A DNA stretch of 12,196 bases from UBA2144 sp043819035 (GTDB lineage Bacteria; Patescibacteriota; Gracilibacteria; Peribacterales; Peribacteraceae). Position numbers and translations under genes: made by a program. Under the pieces are notes generated by a model. It saw only the letters and a program-made list of their open reading frames with translations. It did not search any database and had not been told where the DNA came from. The DNA lies in NCBI GenBank assembly GCA_043819035.1, contig JBDRFD010000089.1, forward strand, positions 1 through 12,196, given 5' to 3'. Positions 4,400 to 10,131 of the stretch are shown one piece after another (the stretch's first letter is position 1; each line of letters begins with the position of its first letter).

Positions 4400-5704
4400 T
4401 CAATCAGAGAATATCCATTTTCTGAACTCGTTTCCTCTCTCCTCAAAATCTTTAAACATATCATAGCTCGGGGATGCGGGAGACAAGAGGCAGAGAAAGT
4501 TTCTAGTTGCTAGTTTCTGGTTACTAGTTTCCTCCTTTGTGCATTCTACTGCTTCTTTCATATCTTTGACTTTTACAAATGTTACGTTTGCATTTGCTAA
4601 TTCTATAGCCTTTCGGATTCTTGGAGCGCTTTCACCCATCAAGATTACATTCAAAACAGAGCTATGAGCAATTTGTTTGCCAAGTTCCGCAAAATCACTT
4701 CCACGATCATGTCCGCCCAAAATAAGCGTTGTCACGTTTTCCAGAGCATCAAGAGCGGCAATGGTCGTCTCGGGGGTTGTGGAGATTGAATCATCAATCC
4801 ATTCAATCCCATTATGTGTTCCCAATGACTGCAGACGATGGGGGAGTCCTTTGAAGGATTTGATGGTATCGATGATGATGTGTTCAGGAATATTCAAATG
4901 AGCTGCAACTGCGTAAGCTAGTGTAATATTGAGGAGGTTGTGTGTTCCGATGAGATTGATTTGATTTAAAGAAACGGGAGCCTCTTCTCTGCAAACGGGG
5001 AACACACCACCGCTAGTTTCCTCTGCAATGTATTTTGCCTCATTAGAATCTGCGTTAAAGAACACATAGTCCTCTGTTTTCTGGAAGCGCGTAATGTGCT
5101 TCTTTGCTTCGAGATAATCCTCAAGCGAACCGTGGTAGTCCAGATGCTCCGGGAAGAAGGTAGTGATCACTGCGATGTGAGGGCTCATAGTTAAATCCAT
5201 CAGCTGAAAACTGCTCATCTCCATCACAAACCATGTTTTAGATTTAGCCTCATCAATGAAGTCCATCGCAGGTTTTCCAATATTCCCGACCAAATGAACA
5301 TCCTCTCCAGATGCTTTTAGAATTTCGTAGATCAAGCTTGCGGTCGTGCTTTTCCCTTTAGATCCGGTGACTCCAATAACTTTTGCTCCTGTATCTGCGA
5401 TTGTATCTAGGAAGATTTGAGTGGAGTTTGTGATCTTTTCTTTAACTTCTTCAAGTTCTTTGCAGGGAGGAATGCCTGGAGATTTGATGATGATGTCGAA
5501 GTCGTTTATATTCTTGAGGTAATTAGGTCCAGTTCTACAATCACAATTCGTTAATTCTGCATTCCCGTAGGTTCTTAATTCTGAATTCCTATCAACAACG
5601 GTTATATCTACATCAAGATCACGCAAAGCGTTCATCATTGCTTGTCCTTCTCTCCCAAAGCCGAGGATACATATCTTTTTTCCGGTGAGTTCATTGAGTT
5701 TCAT
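4400..5704 (-). CDS. murD: UDP-N-acetylmuramoyl-L-alanine:glutamate ligase, probably MurD2-type
   Basis: Cytoplasmic ATP-dependent Mur ligase that adds glutamate to UDP-MurNAc-L-Ala; 434 aa from the chosen ATG, normal for MurD. Visible parts: N-terminal nucleotide-sugar domain with ICILGFGREG (11-20); ATP loop GVTGSKGKSTT (111-121); PEHLDYHGSLEDYLEAK (185-201); HNLLN (255-259); PHRLQSLG (288-295); and the C-terminal LLSPASPSYDMFKDFEERG (406-424). The usual DSKATN segment reads DDSISTTP (304-311), and the usual GGDGK reads GGHDR (330-334). In E. coli MurD the Lys residues of these motifs (K319, K348) contact D-Glu. That fits use of another amino acid, with MurL encoded next door. Residues 393-401 (TSNQKLATR) come from a 7-bp repeat array inserted in frame. 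The ATG at 5704 overlaps the murL end by 14 bp, suggesting coupled translation; longer starts would extend deep into murL. Confidence 0.9.
   Translation of the reverse strand: MKLNELTGKKICILGFGREGQAMMNALRDLDVDITVVDRNSELRTYGNAELTNCDCRTGPNYLKNINDFDIIIKSPGIPPCKELEEVKEKITNSTQIFLDTIADTGAKVIGVTGSKGKSTTASLIYEILKASGEDVHLVGNIGKPAMDFIDEAKSKTWFVMEMSSFQLMDLTMSPHIAVITTFFPEHLDYHGSLEDYLEAKKHITRFQKTEDYVFFNADSNEAKYIAEETSGGVFPVCREEAPVSLNQINLIGTHNLLNITLAYAVAAHLNIPEHIIIDTIKSFKGLPHRLQSLGTHNGIEWIDDSISTTPETTIAALDALENVTTLILGGHDRGSDFAELGKQIAHSSVLNVILMGESAPRIRKAIELANANVTFVKVKDMKEAVECTKEETSNQKLATRNFLCLLSPASPSYDMFKDFEERGNEFRKWIFSD
4503..4530. repeat. 7-bp tandem array inside murD (CTAGTTG type)
   Basis: Four 7-mers on the plus strand: CTAGTTG, CTAGTTT, CTGGTTA and CTAGTTT, with a partial match at the left edge. 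It lies within the murD coding region and encodes about residues 393-401, just before the conserved LLSPA motif, and keeps the frame open. Confidence 0.75.
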
Positions 5705-7025
5705 GGATGGCAGTGAGAAATTCTTCGGGGATCGCATGCTCAGAACCTGGTTCCAGAGCATCCGCTACAACTTTATCAGGATCTTTGATGGTGGGAAGAA
5801 CATCTTTCAGGAACATCTGCATCACCGGAGTGGAATCCAGATCGCCACGTTTATGTGCTAGGATGAATGCAGCTTGTACTTCCTCAGCTGTACCAACACA
5901 ATCAAATGGTTTCATTCCTTCTAGACCCAAAAGTTCGCGATAGAGGATTTTGAGCGTGGTGTCCTCGAAGAGGTTCTTTCCGAATATTTCTATCAGTGTC
6001 TTGTGCGGAAGGAATGCAGAGTACATGCAGAATGAGAAGGCGCACTTGGGGCATTCACAGCACCAACGTTCATTAAGATTGTCCTTCATAATCTTCCAGT
6101 TGCGATTACAACTCGTTACTTTCGTAAAGTACTCGGGCAAGGTTGAGAAGTACTTCGTAATCGCCAGTTCACTTAAAGGCCTCAGTAAGCTGAAGTACCG
6201 AAGGTCATTTGCGATGAAAGCCTGAATATATTCGCCGAAGAGCTTTTCGAATTCCCAGCTTTTGCTCCACTGGTGATTCACCTGCTTCCCGCCATTTTCT
6301 ATATTTCCTTCATTCGCAGAGCGCTCGTTACTCATAACAATCGTCTCAAATCCATAGAGCAGTGCGGAAACGACGCTTAAGCAGGAGATGTATGCGGTGA
6401 TCGGCACGTGGCCATTCAGCGCTCCTTTTTCGTTCAATTCAAGGAGCCGCTGAGAGAGTGTTCGTTCGAGAGTGATGGACGAAAGTCCTGTTGTTTCGAT
6501 CAGCTCTGTGATGAGTGGGTGTTCATTCATGCGCAGGAGTGTGATGTCTTTACCTGCTTTCTTCAGCAGTTCGATCGTCACAATAGAATCCTTTCCTCCT
6601 CCAATGGGTACCAAGATCGAACCTGTTTCCTTTGGGCGTTCAATCGATAGGAGGGGAGTGACTTTGCTGCTTGGGAAGGATGCAAGTGAAGAAGGATCGA
6701 TTCCGTTTTGAAAACAGAATTCCGCAAGCCCTTTGCGGTACACCCGATTCCAGAATGCCGCATGGTCTGCGTTGAGCAATCCTGACTGTACCTGCATTTG
6801 AGGCGGACAGAACGTCTTGTAGTAACTGGTTCCCCCAATTAAGTGCAAAGCAAAAAAGGCGCGGTCGGCGATCGTGAGCGAAACCGGCTGGTATTCCATT
6901 CCTCCTGGCAGTTCGATTGTTTCCAAAAAACACACAGATTCATCGAGGCAATATTTGAGCTCTATACGTCCTTCCTTCTGATCAAAATCGAAGGTGTCGA
7001 AGATGAAAGATTTGTACTTATTCAT
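5691..7025 (-). CDS. murL: MurL, UDP-MurNAc-L-Ala-L-Glu epimerase
   Basis: MurL inverts the terminal L-Glu of UDP-MurNAc-L-Ala-L-Glu to D-Glu in an ATP-consuming reaction. With a MurD2 ligase it replaces the glutamate racemase plus MurD route. This assignment rests on family recognition: the 444-aa length, the PP-loop-like LVPIGGGKDSIVTIELLKKAG (138-158, given here as PIGGGKDSIVTIELLKK), SNERSANEGN (232-241) followed by VNHQWSKSWEFEKLF (249-263), and a Cys cluster CCECPKCAF (322-330) with C306 nearby that could bind metal. The PP-loop is the ATP pyrophosphatase type, in keeping with AMP-forming activation. The next gene downstream is murD with a 14-bp overlap, which strongly supports the role. 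No Shine-Dalgarno sequence precedes the ATG; TAAGAT lies 9 nt upstream. The remaining doubt is the exact family, since MurL relatives are few. Confidence 0.87.
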   Translation of the reverse strand: MNKYKSFIFDTFDFDQKEGRIELKYCLDESVCFLETIELPGGMEYQPVSLTIADRAFFALHLIGGTSYYKTFCPPQMQVQSGLLNADHAAFWNRVYRKGLAEFCFQNGIDPSSLASFPSSKVTPLLSIERPKETGSILVPIGGGKDSIVTIELLKKAGKDITLLRMNEHPLITELIETTGLSSITLERTLSQRLLELNEKGALNGHVPITAYISCLSVVSALLYGFETIVMSNERSANEGNIENGGKQVNHQWSKSWEFEKLFGEYIQAFIANDLRYFSLLRPLSELAITKYFSTLPEYFTKVTSCNRNWKIMKDNLNERWCCECPKCAFSFCMYSAFLPHKTLIEIFGKNLFEDTTLKILYRELLGLEGMKPFDCVGTAEEVQAAFILAHKRGDLDSTPVMQMFLKDVLPTIKDPDKVVADALEPGSEHAIPEEFLTAIHETQ

Positions 7026-7034
7026 CGGGTATCT

Positions 7035-7040
7035 ATCTTA
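7035..7040 (-). promoter_or_regulatory. Possible -10 box of murL
   Basis: On the minus strand TAAGAT is followed by AGATACCCG and the ATG. The spacing matches the other leaderless-type starts in the window. There is no -35 box. Confidence 0.35.
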
Positions 7041-7089
7041 TCGGAAAAATCATTTCTTGTAGCCATTAAATATGTAAAGAAAAGCTATC

Positions 7090-7117
7090 TTGATTCTTAA
7101 AATGAGCGGAGTATAAG
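7090..7117 (+). promoter_or_regulatory. Promoter of the 79-aa gene
   Basis: TTGATT (7090-7095), a 16-bp spacer, TATAAG (7112-7117), then 8 nt to the ATG at 7126. It is the best two-box promoter in the window and predicts a start of transcription at or next to the start codon. Confidence 0.6.
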
Positions 7118-7125
7118 ACCAGGCA

Positions 7126-7365
7126 ATGGGAGAGTACTCTCCAGATCAAGTAAAATGGATGGCGAAAGCGATTTACGAGCACCCAGGATCTGATGGTGAA
7201 TACAACAGATTAGAGTTTGTGAAAAACAGTTGTTCACGGAAAGTGCAAGAAGTACTCGGAGTAGATTTTGATAATGATCTGTTTTCATATGTCTATAATC
7301 TCATGAGTGATAATTCCTCGCAGATACAGAACCTTCTTGAGCATGGAACACTCCAGATAGCTTAG
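7126..7365 (+). CDS. Small acidic hypothetical protein, 79 aa
   Basis: I do not recognise this protein. It starts MGEYSPDQVKWMAKAIYEHP, is acidic overall, and looks like a small helical globular protein: amphipathic stretches at about 7-18, 27-45 and 52-75, two Trp/Tyr-rich spots, and a single Cys (C36). It has no signal peptide and no membrane segment. The promoter TTGATT-16-TATAAG just upstream and the correct spacing to the ATG support a real gene, and no other frame here is better. It is divergent from murL, with 100 bp between the start codons, and is followed by the tRNA-Leu locus. Function is unknown. Confidence 0.6.
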   Translation: MGEYSPDQVKWMAKAIYEHPGSDGEYNRLEFVKNSCSRKVQEVLGVDFDNDLFSYVYNLMSDNSSQIQNLLEHGTLQIA

Positions 7366-7474
7366 AAACATGCACAATCTTGCTAGCTGCGCCTACAAAG
7401 AGTTTCCTGTATTCTTGTGGTACTTGATCTTTGCCGGAGTGGCGGAACTGGTAGACCTGTTTGCCGAAGTGCTC

Positions 7475-7561
7475 GCCGTGGTGGCGGAACTGGTATACGC
7501 GCACGACTCAAAATCGTGTTCCCTCACGGGATTGTGGGTTCGATTCCCACCCACGGCACCA
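7475..7561 (+). tRNA. tRNA-Leu (CAA)
   Basis: Complete cloverleaf: acceptor GCCGTGG/CCACGGC, D stem GCG/CGC, anticodon stem CACGA/TCGTG with loop CTCAAAA (CAA, reads UUG), long variable arm TCCC-TCAC-GGGA, T arm GTGGG-TTCGATT-CCCAC, discriminator A and encoded CCA (7559-7561). The long variable arm confirms the class II Leu type. It lies between the first and second pieces of a broken tRNA-Leu. A copy of its last 21 bases occurs at 7925-7945. Long frames on both strands through this gene are artefacts. Confidence 0.95.
7541..7561 (+). repeat. tRNA-Leu 3' end, left copy of an att-like direct repeat
   Basis: CGATTCCCACCCACGGCACCA here recurs at 7925-7945 with one change (C to T at the tenth base). 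This is the pattern left when an element integrates at a tRNA 3' end. The interval between the copies is only 363 bp and encodes no integrase, so it would be a remnant or a minimal non-autonomous element. Confidence 0.5.
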
Positions 7562-7924
7562 ATTAATTAACTTCGGCACGCAGGCAGACGCACACCCGTC
7601 TTCGTCCCCGCTAAAGCGGGAACTACGCCGGGCTGGCGACTCAAAATCGTGCCTGTCCACCATAGTCACGTTTGAGCGTGACGAAGGTGGATACTCGCAA
7701 GAGTGTGAGAGTTCAAGTCTCTCCTCCGGTACCATTTGGATTCGCAGTGAGAGAGCCGCAAAGTCCTGTTTATCGGTATACCAGAGACAAGCATGGCGAT
7801 ACCGCTTCGCCGCAATGGTGCTGTCAATTTCACACTTACCGGAAGAGTCGCGGCGAAGTTGTATCGCCACCCATCGAATATAAAAACTAGAACTTTATCA
7901 TAACGATCCTACGACGAAGCCGGA

Positions 7925-7945
7925 CGATTCCCATCCACGGCACCA
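7925..7945 (+). repeat. Duplicated tRNA-Leu 3' end, right copy
   Basis: 20 of 21 bases match the 3' end of the intact tRNA-Leu. The sequence after each CCA is also alike (AACTTCG followed by CGCA within about 20 bp), so the duplicated block is probably about 40 bp long and degenerate. A GTCTC/GAGAC hairpin follows at 7955-7972. Confidence 0.6.
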
Positions 7946-7986
7946 TTCAACTTCGTCTCGCATGCATGAGACTTCGCCGAAATGTT

Positions 7987-8013
7987 GTAGCAGCGACGCG
8001 GCGTCGCTGCTAC
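7987..8013. repeat. Perfect 13-bp inverted repeat (hairpin)
   Basis: GTAGCAGCGACGC (7987-7999) and GCGTCGCTGCTAC (8001-8013) are perfect reverse complements around one G. In RNA this would be a very stable stem of about 11-12 bp. It lies 40 bp beyond the stop of the minus-strand phosphoribosyltransferase gene and could help stop or stabilise that transcript. Neither side has a clear T tract, so it is not a standard intrinsic terminator. Confidence 0.7.
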
Positions 8014-8052
8014 GTGTGGTTATTACTTTTAAAACGTTGGCCACAGCTGTGG

Positions 8053-8694
8053 CTAGGTGGTGTTGTTCAAAATTGTTATCACCTCCTCATCCTCCACCTG
8101 CTCAAAATCAACGTAAAACTGTCCCACCGCGTAGAATGTAGCTGGTGTTGCGACGAAGAACGTCTCGTCGGTTTTTTTACTGAGAGCGTGGGCGGTATCC
8201 GGTGGGCAGACAGGGAGTGCAATGATGATCTTTTGGACTTTTGCCTTCCTTAAGTCCTCGATGGCGGCGAAGAGTGTTGCGCCCGTTGCGGCACCGTCAT
8301 CCGTCAGGATAACGGTTTTGTCTTTCAGATCCGGTCGTGGTTTGACCATGTACTTTTCTTTGCGTCTTTGGAGCTCCTTCATCTCTTCTTCAATGATTGG
8401 TTCCAGGCTTTTCCAATCGAGGTCTTGCACTTTCATCATGGAGTCGTCGAGGTATGTGGAACCACCTTCTGCAATTGCCCCGAGTGCGTACTCACGGTGG
8501 CCCGGGTGCCCGAGCTTGCGAACGATGTATGGGTGGAGCGGGAGATTCAGTTCTTCACTTAAGGCTTTTCCGATTACTACGCCACCGCGAACGAGTGCGA
8601 GGATAAGAGAATCTTTTGCGTTTTTAAACTTACTAAGTTCCTTCGCAAGTTGCATTCCCGCGTCTGTACGGGTGAGGAAGGGGAGAGGGTGCAT
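8053..8694 (-). CDS. Phosphoribosyltransferase family protein
   Basis: A 213-aa type I PRTase-fold protein of the group often annotated as predicted phosphoribosyltransferase (COG1926-like). The PRPP-binding motif is clear: VILTDDGAATGAT (128-140), with two acidic residues followed by the GAATGAT loop. Upstream, ILALVRGGVVIGKAL (31-45) holds the PPi loop with its RGG, and VRKLGHPGHREYALGAIAEGG (58-78, partly shown) is a hallmark of this group. The middle, about 85-120, is a charged helical hood. The nucleobase or other acceptor cannot be inferred. The gene lies 12 nt after the phosphofructokinase stop, so the two may be co-transcribed. A TACAAT hexamer placed 6 nt before the ATG could also give it its own leaderless transcript. 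Confidence 0.88.
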   Translation of the reverse strand: MHPLPFLTRTDAGMQLAKELSKFKNAKDSLILALVRGGVVIGKALSEELNLPLHPYIVRKLGHPGHREYALGAIAEGGSTYLDDSMMKVQDLDWKSLEPIIEEEMKELQRRKEKYMVKPRPDLKDKTVILTDDGAATGATLFAAIEDLRKAKVQKIIIALPVCPPDTAHALSKKTDETFFVATPATFYAVGQFYVDFEQVEDEEVITILNNTT

Positions 8695-8700
8695 GAGGGT

Positions 8701-8706
8701 ATTGTA
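8701..8706 (-). promoter_or_regulatory. -10 box of the phosphoribosyltransferase gene (leaderless)
   Basis: On the minus strand the sequence is TAG-TACAAT-ACCCTC-ATG. The TAG is the stop codon of the upstream phosphofructokinase. The layout is the same as at the GNAT gene: stop codon, TACAAT, 6 nt, ATG. Confidence 0.45.
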
Positions 8707-9906
8707 CTATGCCCCAGGCATAATGGGGTCCTCCAGTCCTGCGAGTATCCTTCCCAGATCGCCACGACAATGTAATTGACTGTAGACAATATTTGGAGGG
8801 AGATCTCTCTTCATCATTTCTTCCGGATCGTAGTGAAGGATGGTGACCTTGCGGCCAGGTCCGGCTTCAGAGAGTGGAACATCAACTATTAGACCATTGC
8901 GGAGTGCTGACAATCGACCATATTTACCTTCCGAAGTGAGCTTGCCAGCAAGTGCACCTAGTTCTGCCGCAAATACTGCATCAGTGGTAATTGGCTGACA
9001 AGAACGTACTTTATAACCGCAAAGGTGCAGAGTTGTTCCTACCTCTTCTGTTTTTGATTTAATACCTTCGTTCATAAATCCTTTCACCCAAGCCAGCAGT
9101 TTCTTCCCTGCATCTTTTTTCATTACATTTCCGAAGTCATCTCTTTCTCCAGCCTCTGCGTTATAGCCTTCCGCAATAGCTATGACGACATATCCTTGCT
9201 CTGCATATATTTTTTCAATTTGAGCCCTAAGCTTTGCTTCTTCAATTTGAAATTCGGGAATGAGTGTTATGTCTGCTCCTCCCTGATAACCTCCTTCTAA
9301 AGCAATCCATCCTTCATCTCTTCCCATAATTTCGACAGCTGCAACTCGTCTGAGAGTTTTTGCATCAGCTCTGATATCCTCTACGTGTTTTGCTGTTTCG
9401 TGACATGCAGTTAGAAAGCCAAATGTGCGTTCCGTACCCTTTACGTTGTTATCAATTGTCTTCGGAACTCCGTTTGCATTTTTAATGATACCCTCCTCCC
9501 ACATTTGATGTAGCTGTCCTAATGTATCGTCTCCCCCAATGCCAATTACTCCATCCAATTGAAAAGCTTCAATCGCTTTGCGGACATGCTCACGTTGTTC
9601 ATCAGTCTTAATCTTTGTGCGACAATTGCCCAATATACTTGATCTTTTTCTAAGCAATCCTTGTAAACGTGCTCGTGAGAAACTTGCGAGTTCAATGAGT
9701 GGTCTTTGATCAAGAAAGCCATCCCAACCATTTTGTATTCCATGCGGAATATCGCCATGTCTGAGGATCTCTTTTACGGCTCCATATATAACTCCATTAA
9801 GACCGGGAGCTCCACCGCCACTGGTGAAGAGACCGTAATGTTTGGGTGTGTGGTCAGAAGCTTCAGGATTGACCATGGAAAGAGATGGGGAAAAATTGGC
9901 AGGCAT
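8707..9906 (-). CDS. pfp: 6-phosphofructokinase, pyrophosphate-dependent type
   Basis: Phosphorylates fructose 6-phosphate in glycolysis; 399 aa from the chosen start. Motifs: phosphate-donor loop GLFTSGGGAPGLNGVI (25-40), IGIGGDDTLG (121-130), GVPKTIDNNVKGT (146-158) and VEIMGRDEGWIALEGG (191-206). ATP-dependent enzymes usually have GGDGS and PGTIDND. The second Asp of GGDD and the Lys of PKTID are the changes linked to use of pyrophosphate, which makes the step reversible. One oddity is TIDNN where almost all family members have TIDND; the catalytic Asp (D152) is kept. I chose the ATG at 9906, which has TATGCT 5 nt upstream. A TTG at 9933 and an ATG at 9876 are alternatives, and the family sequence begins only near residue 23. 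The phosphoribosyltransferase gene follows after 12 nt. Confidence 0.9.
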   Translation of the reverse strand: MPANFSPSLSMVNPEASDHTPKHYGLFTSGGGAPGLNGVIYGAVKEILRHGDIPHGIQNGWDGFLDQRPLIELASFSRARLQGLLRKRSSILGNCRTKIKTDEQREHVRKAIEAFQLDGVIGIGGDDTLGQLHQMWEEGIIKNANGVPKTIDNNVKGTERTFGFLTACHETAKHVEDIRADAKTLRRVAAVEIMGRDEGWIALEGGYQGGADITLIPEFQIEEAKLRAQIEKIYAEQGYVVIAIAEGYNAEAGERDDFGNVMKKDAGKKLLAWVKGFMNEGIKSKTEEVGTTLHLCGYKVRSCQPITTDAVFAAELGALAGKLTSEGKYGRLSALRNGLIVDVPLSEAGPGRKVTILHYDPEEMMKRDLPPNIVYSQLHCRGDLGRILAGLEDPIMPGA

Positions 9907-10131
9907 TCTGGAGCATAAAAAATTTGTTGGCAAGAGTGTAAGGTATCCAAAGGTTCAGGAAGTGACAATTAAATAACTTATAGTCTCCGGAGAGCCTTTT
10001 TTGAGAGACTTGAGAAGTACGAAAAATCTGGCTTTATGATGTGTATCGCGGGGGAATAGCCGTATGATGGGCTACCCAGAGACAGAACCGTATTTCTCTG
10101 GCACACTGTCTGTAACTTTCCCTTCTCCTCT

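Larger units (their letters stand above)
7433..7734 (+). pseudogene. Second tRNA-Leu, broken into pieces by insertions
   Basis: The parts of one tRNA-Leu can be traced in order. The 5' acceptor GCCGGAG and D arm up to GGTAGAC are at 7433-7456. GGCAGACGCAC, resuming the D loop and stem, is at 7583-7593. The anticodon arm CGACTCAAAATCG is at 7637-7649. The variable arm ACTC-GCAA-GAGT, T arm GAGAG-TTCAAGT-CTCTC, acceptor CTCCGGT and ACCA are at 7693-7734. The two acceptor strands still pair (six Watson-Crick pairs and one G-U). The pieces are separated by 126 bp that contain an intact tRNA-Leu, by a 43-bp insert with the hairpin CCCGCT-AA-AGCGGG (7607-7620), and by a hairpin at 7656-7691 (TCCACC/GGTGGA and TCACG/CGTGA). 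It is most likely a dead gene. An unusual multi-intron tRNA is possible but unsupported. Confidence 0.6.
7735..8052. other. Gene-poor stretch after the tRNA-Leu locus
   Basis: I see no firmly supported gene here. A 36-codon frame at 7793-7903 (+), starting MAIPLRRNGAVNF, has only a weak AGAG upstream and no recognisable motif, so I leave it unannotated. The stretch contains the duplicated tRNA 3' end (7925-7945), a long perfect hairpin (7987-8013) and the palindrome GCCACAGCTGTGGC (8040-8053), which touches the stop codon of the phosphoribosyltransferase gene. Confidence 0.5.

Noticed and set aside
7433..7734. tmRNA, because the outer tRNA halves are about 300 nt apart
   Set aside because: The 5' half is a normal Leu D arm and the 3' half has a Leu-type long variable arm. 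The Ala-like acceptor features and a tag reading frame of tmRNA are missing.
7433..7734. Group I intron in tRNA-Leu
   Set aside because: Known bacterial cases interrupt the anticodon loop. Here the first break is in the D loop, the anticodon loop is intact, and the insert contains a whole tRNA.
7508..7870. 120-codon minus-strand frame ending in WESNPQSREGTRF
   Set aside because: It is read through the antisense of the tRNA-Leu genes. Such peptides are a well-known false product of tRNA loci.
7461..7883. 140-codon plus-strand frame through the tRNA-Leu locus
   Set aside because: It covers the intact tRNA and the fragments of the second one, and has no protein motif.
7793..7903. 36-codon frame starting MAIPLRRNGAVNF
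   Set aside because: It is too short, has no promoter or ribosome site of quality and no family resemblance that I can see.
8222..8779. 185-codon plus-strand frame
   Set aside because: It is antisense to the phosphoribosyltransferase gene, which has a clear PRPP motif. The frame has no recognisable domain.
9984..9993. TCTCCGGAGA followed by a T run as a terminator before gdhA
   Set aside because: The palindrome has no loop and too short a stem to fold in RNA.
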